The position numbers and the translations under genes are program-made. The notes beneath the pieces are model-generated. The model saw nothing but the letters and a program-made list of their open reading frames with translations. It did not search any database and was not told where the DNA came from. Shown piece by piece: positions 33,403 to 42,065 of a DNA stretch of 64,000 nucleotides (position 1 is its first letter; each line of letters opens with the position of its first letter). This DNA comes from Bacteroidia bacterium. GTDB lineage: Bacteria > Bacteroidota > Bacteroidia > NS11-12g > UBA9320. Location: positions 694,198-758,197 of the forward strand of contig JAGYJG010000001.1 in NCBI GenBank assembly GCA_018402155.1, given 5' to 3'.

Positions 33403-35088
33403 TCAAGAAGAGACAAACACCTGATTCAATATCTTTTCGGTAATGAGGTACGTGGGTTTCACACCAGTAGTGCCTAGTCCCCCGCTTGCCAACGTGCTTC
33501 CAGTTTCTAGTGGGTTGTCACTAGCGTAGTAAGCGTAGTTTATAGTAACATCTTCGCGTATACTTCTACGTATTTTAGAATGAGCTTGTATGGCTTTTTG
33601 ATAGTGTGCACCTTCCATTTCTAATCCCACTACTCCCCATGTGCTCCTATTAAAATAACGAAGTAAGTCTTTATTTTGTAAGGATGTGCCGAGCACAGAT
33701 ATCATATTCCCATCATATACTCCAATTTCATGTCCTTCTAAGTGCTCTTTTTTTAGCCCATTGACGAAAGGATAATTATCTGCGGTACCTTCAAAAATGT
33801 GAGCATTAGGAATCATAATATCTCCCTTACCTCCGGTGAGTATTCCTGCTTTACCCATTACAGAAATTGAAATAACGTGAAGATAATGCTCTGTTTTTCC
33901 ATTTGGTTTGTATGGTTTTAATAGCTCGTCCATGGTTTCGTATGCTTGCTCTCCAAAAGCATAGTCCATTACCACAAGTATCGGTTTTTTGTCCTGCTCA
34001 ATGTCTTTAATTTTAGCTGCAAATTCACCACTTACCAATTTAGCGGTATCAAAAATTTGCACGTCTATATTAGTACCACTTTGGTCTGGCAAGAAAGTCA
34101 TACCTTCTTTCAATGCTGCTTTGTATACTATTTCTCGGTTTTGCTCGCTAGCACTAAGTTCTTCGAAAAGTGCAAGTTTATTTTTTCCTTTTTGCTTGGT
34201 TTTTAGTGCTTCTGGTGCAAAAAGAGTATTAAGTACACTGTGCATATTGGCGCTTATAATGTGTATGGGGCGGTGCAGTATGTTTTGCTTATGAAGTTCT
34301 GCCTTTATGCTATCTGCCCAACGTTCACCATGTATATGCTGACCCAATGTTTCCCTAAGCACAGAACTGAAGGTAATTGTTCGCTTGTTGCCTTGCAGCG
34401 TCTCTTCTAGTGCAAGTTTACCAAGCCAGTATATTATATGTAGAAAACGCTCTGGATTTGCCGAACTCTTAAAACCATCATAAACTCCGCTTACCTCTTG
34501 ATAGGTTCGGCCTAGTATATTGGCAGTGTGTGACAATGCTACTTCTCGCTCCTTTTTACTTAATTCTCGCCTTTGTGTTACGGCTGCTTCTAGTTTTTGC
34601 CAGTCTCTATTTACGGAACCTTCATCATTTATAAGCACTTGTTTCATTATTTTGTGACTTTCTATCATCAAAAATGTAAGGTGTGTGAGTATGTCGTATA
34701 TCTCTGAGCGGCCACGAGTTATTTCTATATTCATCTGCTCATCGTCTATTCTGTAGCAGTTGCGTCTTCTTTTGGGTGGTATAATAGGCGTAAAATGTGA
34801 GTCTTTATATCCTTCTTCGCTAGTCAAATTGATGTAGCGGCACTCTTCAATGCCCATGGGTAGCCGGTCTATGATGTATAGTAAGCCCGCTAATTCTACC
34901 TTATCTTGTGCTATGCTGCCATATATTTCTGGTCTTAGTGCGAGTAGTGCTTCCCTTAGCGACTCACCACTTACCCCCATTGGTTTATAAAATCCTCTAT
35001 TAAAAAGGTGGCGCATAGTGACGTACAATTTTTGTATAGCTGTAGTGCTTTCTCGCGCTCTAGATCGATAGTGGTTGCTGTTTTTCAT
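33403..35088 (-). CDS. Conserved Bacteroidota protein with nucleoside-phosphorylase-like C-terminal domain
   Basis: A 561-residue soluble protein (probably the family called DUF6909). Residues 1 to about 280 are mostly helical with a basic start (NHYRSRARESTTAIQKLYVTMRHLF) and RGRSEIYDILTHLTFLMIESHKI. Residues from about 285 resemble the PNP/AMP-nucleosidase superfamily: a Gly-rich GKAGILTGGKGDIMIPNAHI segment, VVGLEMEGAHYQKAI (the EMEG motif that binds ribose in phosphorylases) and YYASDNPLETG where the catalytic Asp of an SDxP motif would lie. This suggests N-glycosidic bond cleavage of a nucleotide-like substrate; the activity is inference. Start at ATG 35086-35088. Single gene, convergent with the decayed gene. 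Confidence 0.7.
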   Translation of the reverse strand: MKNSNHYRSRARESTTAIQKLYVTMRHLFNRGFYKPMGVSGESLREALLALRPEIYGSIAQDKVELAGLLYIIDRLPMGIEECRYINLTSEEGYKDSHFTPIIPPKRRRNCYRIDDEQMNIEITRGRSEIYDILTHLTFLMIESHKIMKQVLINDEGSVNRDWQKLEAAVTQRRELSKKEREVALSHTANILGRTYQEVSGVYDGFKSSANPERFLHIIYWLGKLALEETLQGNKRTITFSSVLRETLGQHIHGERWADSIKAELHKQNILHRPIHIISANMHSVLNTLFAPEALKTKQKGKNKLALFEELSASEQNREIVYKAALKEGMTFLPDQSGTNIDVQIFDTAKLVSGEFAAKIKDIEQDKKPILVVMDYAFGEQAYETMDELLKPYKPNGKTEHYLHVISISVMGKAGILTGGKGDIMIPNAHIFEGTADNYPFVNGLKKEHLEGHEIGVYDGNMISVLGTSLQNKDLLRYFNRSTWGVVGLEMEGAHYQKAIQAHSKIRRSIREDVTINYAYYASDNPLETGSTLASGGLGTTGVKPTYLITEKILNQVFVSS

Positions 35089-35256
35089 ATTCTATTGCAA
35101 ATATACAGCCTAAATCATACATCGATTTGTGTAACAGTTTTTAAGTATTCTGTTTTTTGAAAGCAGTATAAACGTTAAATTAACTTTTTTGATTCATTCA
35201 CCTCCAATCAATTTCAAATACTAACCACCAAACATAAGAAGGCGATTATACAGTTC

Positions 35257-35312
35257 ATTGATGGGTGTAGAAGGAACACTGCGACTGTTGAGTAGTACTC
35301 AATCCCATCAAT
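35257..35312. repeat. Nested inverted repeats in intergenic DNA
   Basis: ATTGATGGG (35257-35265) pairs with CCCATCAAT (35304-35312). Inside lies a second dyad, TTGAGTA (35288-35294) and TACTCAA (35296-35302). Together they could form a long imperfect hairpin in RNA or a cruciform in DNA. A 55-codon ORF (35261-35428, ATG to TGA) overlaps it but I do not recognise its product. The rest of the 390-bp gap between 35089 and the tRNA-Leu gene shows only the terminator at 35441. Confidence 0.45.
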
Positions 35313-35428
35313 CATTGACGGGCTGTACCTTTAAAACAAGTAAAACAGGAATTAAAATTGGCGCTATTGACATAATTGTGGGAAAGGTAGGAGTTGAAGT
35401 AAATAAACTAAATCGACAACTAAACTGA
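35261..35428 (+). other. Possible small ORF of 55 codons
   Basis: ATG 35261 to TGA 35426-35428 encodes MGVEGTLRLLSSTQ...KIGAIDIIVGKVGVEVN...RQLN. The second half (IKIGAIDIIVGKVGVEV) is strongly hydrophobic and charged in a protein-like way. No promoter box, no known family. It may be a chance frame or the remnant of a gene. Confidence 0.25.
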
Positions 35429-35440
35429 CAATTGACAAAT

Positions 35441-35477
35441 AAAAAAGCCTTAACTATTTAATAGTCAAGGCTTTTTT
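35441..35477. terminator. Bidirectional terminator beside tRNA-Leu
   Basis: AAAAAAGCCTT and AAGGCTTTTTT flank a small inner stem (ACTATT/ATAGT). A-run and T-run at the two ends make it usable on both strands. It lies directly downstream of the minus-strand tRNA-Leu. Confidence 0.75.
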
Positions 35478-35479
35478 CG

Positions 35480-35563
35480 TACTCGGGACGGGACTTGAAC
35501 CCGTACGACCGTGAGGTCATTGGATTTTAAGTCCAACGTGTCTACCGATTCCACCACCCAAGC
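35480..35563 (-). tRNA. tRNA-Leu (TAA)
   Basis: An 84-nt class II tRNA read on the minus strand. Acceptor GCTTGGG pairs with CCCGAGT. The anticodon loop CTTAAAA carries TAA. There is a long variable arm, and the T arm is GGGTTCAAGTCCC. The discriminator is A and CCA is not encoded. Confidence 0.93.
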
Positions 35564-35710
35564 ATATTAAATCTCCAAATAATTCATTTGATAAGATCTA
35601 AAGTTATTGAATAAACCATTCCAATTTTGGACGTAATTCATTCAATCCTAAAATTAATACCCCACATTAACAAAGTCAATAGGAGAGCAGTTTCGACTGC
35701 TGAAAAACAA

Positions 35711-35731
35711 AAAAAGGGATAAATTCCCTTG
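35711..35731 (-). terminator. Terminator after tRNA-Gly
   Basis: On the minus strand the stem AAGGGA/TCCCTT with loop ATTTA is followed by a run of T, a few bases after the tRNA 3' end. Confidence 0.65.
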
Positions 35732-35736
35732 TTTTG

Positions 35737-35809
35737 AGCGAAAGACGAGATTCGAACTCGCGACCCCCACCTTGGCAAGGTGATGCTCTACCAGCTGAGC
35801 TACTTTCGC
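35737..35809 (-). tRNA. tRNA-Gly (GCC)
   Basis: A 73-nt cloverleaf on the minus strand. Acceptor GCGAAAG pairs with CTTTCGC, the anticodon stem CACCTT...AAGGTG holds GCC, and the T arm is GCGAGTTCGAATCTCGT. The discriminator is T and CCA is not encoded. Confidence 0.93.
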
Positions 35810-35898
35810 TTAATTTTCTGCTATAACTGAAGCGAACTAATTTTCTTCATAAGCGGGTGCAAAAATATAACTCATTTTCACTCCTGCAATTAGTTTCT

Positions 35899-36489
35899 CT
35901 ATTTTTTTTGTAATTCAATCAATAGCTCAGAGCCTTGCCGCTGTGGTATACTATTTTTTGCGTTCTCTATGCGTATAATGTTGAATTTTGATTTAAATAA
36001 ATTAATATACTCTTTTTTACTTCCACCGTAGGGTGGCCCTTCGTTTTTATTGAAATTAAAAAGCACGCCATATATCTTGCCATTAGGATTCAGAATACTA
36101 TGCATTTTATTTACATAGTCCACCCTTTGTTGGGGATCTATAGCACAAAAAAATGTCTGTTCTAGTACCAAATCAAATCTTGAATCCAATTCAAAAAAAT
36201 CCTGTGTCAGGTACTGCTCTTTCGGAAAAGTTGGGTTTCTCTCTAAAAATCTATTTTTGGGAGCGCTAGCATAGTCTAGTGCGTAAGTATTGTAGAACCC
36301 TTGGCTATACAAGTAAGCCGTTGTATAGCCACTGCCTGCACCCGGCTCTAAGATGTGTAGTCCCTTGTCACCGATATGCGCTACATAGTCTGTATGTATA
36401 ACATTGTGATGGCCAATATCCCAACCGGTATTTTGGTCAAGGTACCTACTGTTCCAATAATTTGAAGTCAATTCACTATTTTCTGGCAT
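35899..36489 (-). CDS. SAM-dependent methyltransferase of the thiopurine methyltransferase-like family
   Basis: A 196-residue class I methyltransferase. The order fits TPMT-like enzymes: NYWNSRYLDQNTGWDIG at the N-terminus (residues 10-26), the SAM loop ILEPGAGSGYTTAYL (about 46-60), ALDYASAP for the ribose, then LVLEQTFFCAIDPQQRVDYV and a GPPYG loop. The EQTFFCA and GPPYG elements are typical of the branch found in Bacteroidota, whose natural substrates are unsettled (thiols, selenium or tellurium compounds, halides). The start ATG 36487-36489 overlaps the 3' end of the outer membrane protein gene by 14 bp. Confidence 0.82.
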   Translation of the reverse strand: MPENSELTSNYWNSRYLDQNTGWDIGHHNVIHTDYVAHIGDKGLHILEPGAGSGYTTAYLYSQGFYNTYALDYASAPKNRFLERNPTFPKEQYLTQDFFELDSRFDLVLEQTFFCAIDPQQRVDYVNKMHSILNPNGKIYGVLFNFNKNEGPPYGGSKKEYINLFKSKFNIIRIENAKNSIPQRQGSELLIELQKK

Positions 36490-37429
36490 TGGGATCTCGT
36501 TTTAGTCCGTCAGATTTTATTTGTGGAGTTTTTTTGGGGGTTGTGGTGTTCCTAGTGTTTCTATTCCCTGGTATTACTCGCTCCCTTTTGGTTGTGCTTT
36601 GCGCGTTTGTTGCATTCGTATCTCTATTTCCTGTGTTTTCTCTTTGTGAATTAGTTGTTTTAGGTCTCTGAGCATTTATGTTGTCGTAATTTTTAAATAG
36701 ATGTAAGCGTAAACCAACGTTCATAAGCAATAGGTCTGTTTTTACCCGCTGAAAATTAGTATAGTTTACTTCATTGCTGCCCTCGCTTCGCACAATATCT
36801 TGTAGTGGTAATACTGCTCCTATTTCTCCAAAGGTGTATGTTATACTGCTTTCCAATGAAAATGCAGGTGAAACTTGGTAGTTCACTCCAATACTACCGC
36901 CGTAGTGAAATCTCTTTGTGTGTACTACTCTGTTTACAACGTCACTTGATTCATATTCAGGGTTTAATCCAGGTTTATTTAGAGAAAGCGTTTGATGAGT
37001 GCTGTAGTTTCTGTGCCCTACTATGGCATCCATATACGGAGTTAGTTTTGTGCCATCAGGCAAAAAATTTATCCTGCCATTAGTAAATAAGCCATACATT
37101 GTGTTTCCAGCAGTTATAGTAGCTCCTCCGGGCAGTATGGTTCCATTATCTTCTACTATTATATTTTCAAACTCTCGTTTCCCAAGATTGCCAAAATCCA
37201 TACGGACACCCCATTGAAAATTAATTGGTGATTTATAGGGCATTTTTTTACTAAGATATGTGAAATGTATCCCAATTCCGTCATCGTATTTTATGTCTTT
37301 TAATTCGCTTTGAGGGCAGGCCCAATGCAGACCAAAACCCATAGATCCTTTGCTTATTCGGCCTGTTTGCTGCTGTGCGAATACACCAATACTCAAAGTT
37401 ACTAGCAAAAGTGTGCTTATTTTCTTCAT
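36476..37429 (-). CDS. Outer membrane beta-barrel protein with basic low-complexity tail
   Basis: A 317-residue protein with signal peptide MKKISTLLLVTLSIGVFAQ. The middle (about 25-255) alternates polar and hydrophobic residues in strands ending in aromatic residues (GIGIHFTYLSK, FQWGVRMDFG, YGGSIGVNYQV, LESSITYTFGE, LLLMNVGLRLHLF), the pattern of an outer membrane barrel. The last 60 residues are rich in Asn, Thr, Arg and Lys (TTNSQRENTGNRDTNATN), disordered and basic, which is unusual after a barrel. No OmpA peptidoglycan-binding domain is present. Function unknown. Confidence 0.72.
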   Translation of the reverse strand: MKKISTLLLVTLSIGVFAQQQTGRISKGSMGFGLHWACPQSELKDIKYDDGIGIHFTYLSKKMPYKSPINFQWGVRMDFGNLGKREFENIIVEDNGTILPGGATITAGNTMYGLFTNGRINFLPDGTKLTPYMDAIVGHRNYSTHQTLSLNKPGLNPEYESSDVVNRVVHTKRFHYGGSIGVNYQVSPAFSLESSITYTFGEIGAVLPLQDIVRSEGSNEVNYTNFQRVKTDLLLMNVGLRLHLFKNYDNINAQRPKTTNSQRENTGNRDTNATNAQSTTKRERVIPGNRNTRNTTTPKKTPQIKSDGLKRDPNARK

Positions 37430-37456
37430 ATATTTAGACTTTCAAAATTGATACCA

Positions 37457-37792
37457 TTAGCGAAGTCTTGGGTTATTCTTGTGTCTATTTTCATCTCTTT
37501 TAGTTTTTTTGTCTAAATTTTTAGTCAGTGCTTGTTCCAAATTTATATCACATTGATTTGCCAAGCACATCAGCACAAAAAGAACATCAGCCATTTCGTC
37601 AGCCAAATCTATTTTTTTATCAGAATCTTTAAAACTTTGCTCTCCATATCTTCGACTCATTATGCGAGCCACTTCGCCTACTTCTTCCATCAATAGTACT
37701 GTATTTGTCATAGGATCAAAGTAGCGCACACCAATGGTCTTTATCCAGTGGTCTATGGTCTCTTGGGCTTCGGTTATTGTCATATTCAGCAA
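37457..37792 (-). CDS. MazG-type nucleotide pyrophosphohydrolase
   Basis: A 111-residue all-alpha NTP-PPase-like protein. The metal-binding pattern EEVGEVARIMSRRYGEQ (EExxE) and the later DLADEMADVLFVLMCLANQ (ExxD) are present. It hydrolyses NTPs to NMP and pyrophosphate in related proteins, a house-cleaning role. Two in-frame starts exist (37792 and 37783); the second (MTITEAQETIDHWI) matches relatives better. It lies 27 bp from the outer membrane protein gene in the same direction. Confidence 0.85.
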   Translation of the reverse strand: MLNMTITEAQETIDHWIKTIGVRYFDPMTNTVLLMEEVGEVARIMSRRYGEQSFKDSDKKIDLADEMADVLFVLMCLANQCDINLEQALTKNLDKKTKRDENRHKNNPRLR

Positions 37793-37870
37793 ATAAACGA
37801 TGGTTTTTTATTTATCTTCAAGGTATCACCAAAATATTGTTCTCATTTTAATGGAGATGTGTTTTAATAT

Positions 37871-40330
37871 CTAAAACGCCCACGAGCTATTTTCTGCATT
37901 CCAAGGTGTTATTAAAAATTTAAACCCGGAGCGAAATCCCTGCTTGTTGCTTTGAGACACCACATAGTATGTACCAAATTTATAGCGTAATTTTCCGATA
38001 CGAAACAATCTACTCGCACCCAAATGAAGTTCTGCGTATTGAAAACGATACTCAGGTACAATTAGCAAGCCACCACCTACAGAGGTCCGTATGTTGAGCT
38101 GTTTTAAACCCGGTATTTTACTCATTAAAAAGCCATTAAACTCATGGTTGTAATGCGATTCAAAAAAAACATTAAAAACAGAGAAGGTGCTGTCTATCAA
38201 TTGATAACCAAACATAGGAGGAATAAAAAAATAAGGGTCACCTCCACGGATATAGCGGTAGTCCATCGGTAGCATTTTCGTAGTGTCTAGAAAAGAGCCA
38301 ACCTGAATGTTGTATTCGCTTATACCAAATACACCTGTATTTATTTTTTGATTTACACTAAATTCTATGTACTTAAAATCTGTTGTAGCTCCAAAAAGAT
38401 TGGGTACAGCTTGCTCATAATATAGACTGAAGGTTGGCCAGCGTGAGCCCAAAACTATTTTTTCTTTTGGCTCTTGTATGTAGAGCTGTTTGGGCGTGTA
38501 GGTGAGTCCTACTCTTACGACACTACTGCCATTTGGTTCAAAGTTTAGAAGTGGTCTATTAGCATTATTAAACGTACTATCGAATTCAGGGTTGAAGCTA
38601 AAATTTTGTAATGATTTCCGAATGTTGCTGCTAATGGAAGTTCCGAAATATAAGCCATTTAATACTTCTACGGAGTGTCCTAGCCTTATCGTTTTAGTCT
38701 CAAAAAAATTGGCTCTACTGAGTATATCTTGTATGGTAGCAAACTGATTTACAATACCAAATTCATTGTAATATGACAGGTTTAAGCGTGCTAGGCGCAT
38801 TGGGTTATAGGTCAAATTTACTGTGCCTCCGCCTTTCATATCATTGTTTCTAAAGCCATAATTGAGTAATGGAGCTACGTAGAGTTTTTTTCTACTTTCA
38901 AAAGTTTTTTCGAAGCTCACACTATAACGAAGCCGAAAACCACCTATAGCCATGGGGTTTATCATAGCGAGTGCAGGGTCAAATCGCCACATTTCTTTTT
39001 TGTCTCTATTGATATGCCCTTGCCCGTCCCAAAGCAAATTGGGTAGAGTTAGTCTATTAAAAACGGAGTCTATAGAGTCTAAGTATGAAGTGCTGTTCAT
39101 TACACGGAGCAAACTATCTTGATAGGCTATAAATTTTGACTCGTCGTTAGTCAGTGGCAAAGGGCGTATAGTGGCCCAGTAGCCTGTGTCTCTTTGGTAG
39201 GCGCTGTCTTGAGTCACGCCTACCTCAGCATTAAAAAAACGCTTATTATAGGTGCTATCAAAAGAATATTCTGTTAGTAGTATGTTGGCTGATCCTTCAG
39301 TTATTTCGGAATTAGTTTCTATCCTCCATGCAAGGTTTTCTTTTTGCAACACCCATTTGTCTTTGGCAATGCCATAAAACTGCTCTACCTCAAAAGCGTT
39401 AAATACTATGAGTGACCTTCTTGGAAGCGAAAGGTTGACGTATTTTAGCCGCCAGGTGCTGTCCCATATATGAAGTTCTCCACTAAAAAGTGCATTGCCT
39501 ATCTTACGCGGTTTTACCTGAATTTTAAAATACTTTGCACCATTTTCAAACGCAGAGCCTAGCATCTTAAACTTGTAGCTCAAAAAAGTCGTATTGCTCA
39601 ATGGACTCACATATGCGTTGTCTCCTAGTTTTTTTATAGTCAAAAAATTGTTGTAAAAGTTAAAATCAGCATCAGTTGTGTTGGTGTACATTAACGTATT
39701 CTGGCTGTTAATCCTTTTTGCAGCCACTTTTGTCTGCTTAAAACCGTAAGGTGGTTGGATATGTTGTAAAAATTTACCCTCAAAATAGTTGAGGTTGGGG
39801 ATACTATCGTTGTCATTTTTGGTGTTAGCCTCAAAGGAATTAATCTCATCATCAATTTCGTCTTTTTCGCCTTTTTTAGTACTTGTTATTTTTTCTATAC
39901 TCTTCACATAAATAGTCCTTTTCTGGTTGATATATTGGTTTTGATACAGCTCTTTGGCCTCTACCGCTCTTTGTATCACCTCATAAGAGTAGTCTTTACG
40001 TTTGTTTGCAATGGTCACTGTTTGCAGTTGTCCAGCGTCCTCATACAGCGTTACATTGAGTGTGATATTTCCATTTACCAGTTGGTCTATTTGCGTACTA
40101 CTATATCCGATGTATTGAAAACTAAGCCTGTGTACACCTTTTGGTAGTCTAAGCTCATACTTGCCTGCATTGTCAGTTACGGTACCCCCACCATCTTGTA
40201 AACGCACCAAAACTCCCGGCATTGGTGTTGCAGTTGTATCAGTTACATAACCACGTAGCAAATTAAACTCTTGGCCATAAACGCTGTTTGAGCATAAGAC
40301 AAAAAGAAGTATGACAATAAGTGGTTTCAC
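37871..40330 (-). CDS. DUF5686 outer membrane protein with carboxypeptidase-like regulatory domain
   Basis: A large envelope protein of about 819 residues. The signal peptide KPLIVILLFVLCSNSVYGQ follows a GTG start at 40328-40330; an earlier GTG at 40342 adds four residues. Residues about 22-110 form a CarboxypepD-reg-like beta-sandwich (LRGYVTDTTATPMPGVLVRL...GKYELRLPKG). The remainder is the DUF5686 region. Many aromatic-ended strands suggest a barrel. Such proteins resemble TonB-dependent receptors but lack the plug. Its ligand is unknown. No gene pair SusC/SusD is present. It ends 79 bp from the MazG gene in the same direction. Confidence 0.82.
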   Translation of the reverse strand: MKPLIVILLFVLCSNSVYGQEFNLLRGYVTDTTATPMPGVLVRLQDGGGTVTDNAGKYELRLPKGVHRLSFQYIGYSSTQIDQLVNGNITLNVTLYEDAGQLQTVTIANKRKDYSYEVIQRAVEAKELYQNQYINQKRTIYVKSIEKITSTKKGEKDEIDDEINSFEANTKNDNDSIPNLNYFEGKFLQHIQPPYGFKQTKVAAKRINSQNTLMYTNTTDADFNFYNNFLTIKKLGDNAYVSPLSNTTFLSYKFKMLGSAFENGAKYFKIQVKPRKIGNALFSGELHIWDSTWRLKYVNLSLPRRSLIVFNAFEVEQFYGIAKDKWVLQKENLAWRIETNSEITEGSANILLTEYSFDSTYNKRFFNAEVGVTQDSAYQRDTGYWATIRPLPLTNDESKFIAYQDSLLRVMNSTSYLDSIDSVFNRLTLPNLLWDGQGHINRDKKEMWRFDPALAMINPMAIGGFRLRYSVSFEKTFESRKKLYVAPLLNYGFRNNDMKGGGTVNLTYNPMRLARLNLSYYNEFGIVNQFATIQDILSRANFFETKTIRLGHSVEVLNGLYFGTSISSNIRKSLQNFSFNPEFDSTFNNANRPLLNFEPNGSSVVRVGLTYTPKQLYIQEPKEKIVLGSRWPTFSLYYEQAVPNLFGATTDFKYIEFSVNQKINTGVFGISEYNIQVGSFLDTTKMLPMDYRYIRGGDPYFFIPPMFGYQLIDSTFSVFNVFFESHYNHEFNGFLMSKIPGLKQLNIRTSVGGGLLIVPEYRFQYAELHLGASRLFRIGKLRYKFGTYYVVSQSNKQGFRSGFKFLITPWNAENSSWAF

Positions 40331-40479
40331 TAAATACGACACTATTTTAAACGCTTGTTTGAATTATTTGTTACAAATGGGTAAATATAGATGGCAAATG
40401 TGCGAACAAATATTGATTAATTTGTACTAAATGTGGGTATAATACAACCATTTAAGTCATGAAAAACTGCAGATGAACC

Positions 40480-40487
40480 TAGCTTTG
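40480..40487 (+). promoter_or_regulatory. gpmI: -7 box giving a probably leaderless gpmI transcript
   Basis: TAGCTTTG is an exact TAnnTTTG match ending 8 bp before the ATG at 40496. With the usual spacing, transcription starts at about 40491-40494. Confidence 0.5.
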
Positions 40488-40495
40488 TAAAAATT

Positions 40496-42022
40496 ATGAT
40501 AGACAAAAAAGTAATGTTGCTCATTTTAGACGGATGGGGAATAGGGAAACACGATAATACAGATGCTGTTTTTAAAGCAAAAACTCCATTTATAGATAGT
40601 TTACAGCACCAATATAAAAGCGCTACTCTCAAATCATTTGGCGAAAATGTTGGCTTGCCAACCGGACAAATGGGAAATTCAGAAGTAGGACATATGAATA
40701 TAGGAGCAGGTAGAGTCGTTTGGCAAATGCTGGTGCGTATCAATAAAGCGTTTGAAGACAATACTGTGTTAACTATGGATGGCTTTCAGCGGTTGATAGC
40801 CCTAGCTAATGAAAATCCTAACAGAAAGATACATCTTATGGGCTTGGTGAGTGATGGTGGAGTGCATAGCAGCCTAGAACATCTTAAAGCATTGAACCAA
40901 CTATTTACCTCTTTAGATTTGGATGAGCGGGTTTTTATACACGCATTTACAGATGGAAGAGATACAGATCCTCACAATGGCATCAGCTACATAGATGAGG
41001 TGACAAAATCTCCTGGTTTTGGTAAGGTAACTCTGGCAAGTGTCTGCGGTAGATACTACGCTATGGACAGAGACAAAAGATGGGATCGAACGAAATTGGC
41101 TTATGAAGCTTTGGTTTATGGTAAGGGTGAAAAAACTGATTCCTTTACACAAGGATTACAAAAAAGTTATGATGCAGGAATAAGTGATGAGTTTATACAG
41201 CCAATCATACTCAGTGACACTCCTATAAAAGACGATGACATTGTACTTTGTTTTAATTTTAGAACAGATAGAGGGAGGCAAATAAGTACTGTACTAACAC
41301 AAGAAGATCGCCCCGATTTTGGCATGGAAACGCTAGATATTCATTATTTTACAATGACTGAGTATGATAAAACATATCGCAATGTTAATGTGCTTTTCAC
41401 TAGTCAAGATTTGACCAATACGCTGGGAGAAGTGCTTGCTAAAAATGGAAAGACACAACTGCGTGCCGCCGAGACGGAAAAATATCCTCACGTTACTTTT
41501 TTCTTTAACGGAGGTAGAGAAGAACCGTTTCCAGGCGAAGATAGAACAATGGCAAGCTCGCCACAGGTAGCCACCTACGATCTGCAGCCAGAAATGAGCG
41601 CTGTAGAGCTTACAGAAAAAGTACTAATAGCCATGCGAAAAAAAGTATATAATTTCGTCTGTGTAAACTACGCAAATCCAGATATGGTGGGACATACTGG
41701 CGTATTTGAGGCGATAATTAAAGCGTGTGAAACAGTAGACTCTTGCGCAGAAACTCTCATTCATTTTGCTCGAAAAAATGGATATAGTGTGATAGTAACA
41801 GCCGACCATGGTAATGCAGAAATGGCCATAAATAAAGATGGTACTCCGCACACAGCACATACCACCAACCTAGTACCGATATACGTGCTAGATAGTGATG
41901 TGCAACAGCTACGAGATGGAAAACTTGCGGACATAGCACCTACAGTACTTCACTTGCTGAATTTACCAACGCCATTAGAGATGGATGGAATGTCTTTGTT
42001 AACAATACGCGAAAAAAAATAG
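40496..42022 (+). CDS. gpmI: 2,3-bisphosphoglycerate-independent phosphoglycerate mutase
   Basis: A 508-residue Mn-dependent glycolytic enzyme that interconverts 3- and 2-phosphoglycerate. Alkaline-phosphatase-fold metal site: LLILDGWG (D12) and the phospho-acceptor S62 in GQMGNSEVGHMNIGAGR. The inserted phosphotransferase domain includes LMGLVSDGGVHS, HAFTDGRDTDP and VCGRYYAMDRDKRWDR. C-terminal metal ligands are in NYANPDMVGHTG and VTADHGNAE. The length is typical (about 510). Single gene followed by the TetR operon. Confidence 0.97.
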   Translation: MIDKKVMLLILDGWGIGKHDNTDAVFKAKTPFIDSLQHQYKSATLKSFGENVGLPTGQMGNSEVGHMNIGAGRVVWQMLVRINKAFEDNTVLTMDGFQRLIALANENPNRKIHLMGLVSDGGVHSSLEHLKALNQLFTSLDLDERVFIHAFTDGRDTDPHNGISYIDEVTKSPGFGKVTLASVCGRYYAMDRDKRWDRTKLAYEALVYGKGEKTDSFTQGLQKSYDAGISDEFIQPIILSDTPIKDDDIVLCFNFRTDRGRQISTVLTQEDRPDFGMETLDIHYFTMTEYDKTYRNVNVLFTSQDLTNTLGEVLAKNGKTQLRAAETEKYPHVTFFFNGGREEPFPGEDRTMASSPQVATYDLQPEMSAVELTEKVLIAMRKKVYNFVCVNYANPDMVGHTGVFEAIIKACETVDSCAETLIHFARKNGYSVIVTADHGNAEMAINKDGTPHTAHTTNLVPIYVLDSDVQQLRDGKLADIAPTVLHLLNLPTPLEMDGMSLLTIREKK

Positions 42023-42044
42023 TTGGAATATAAATCAATAGTAA

Positions 42045-42052
42045 TACTTTTG
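42045..42052 (+). promoter_or_regulatory. -7 box of the TetR-ABC-HlyD-TolC operon
   Basis: TACTTTTG is an exact TAnnTTTG match, 13 bp before ATG 42066. TTG at 42023-42025 is a possible -33 element at suitable spacing. I see no clear operator palindrome here. Confidence 0.45.
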
Positions 42053-42065
42053 CAAACTGAAAGCA

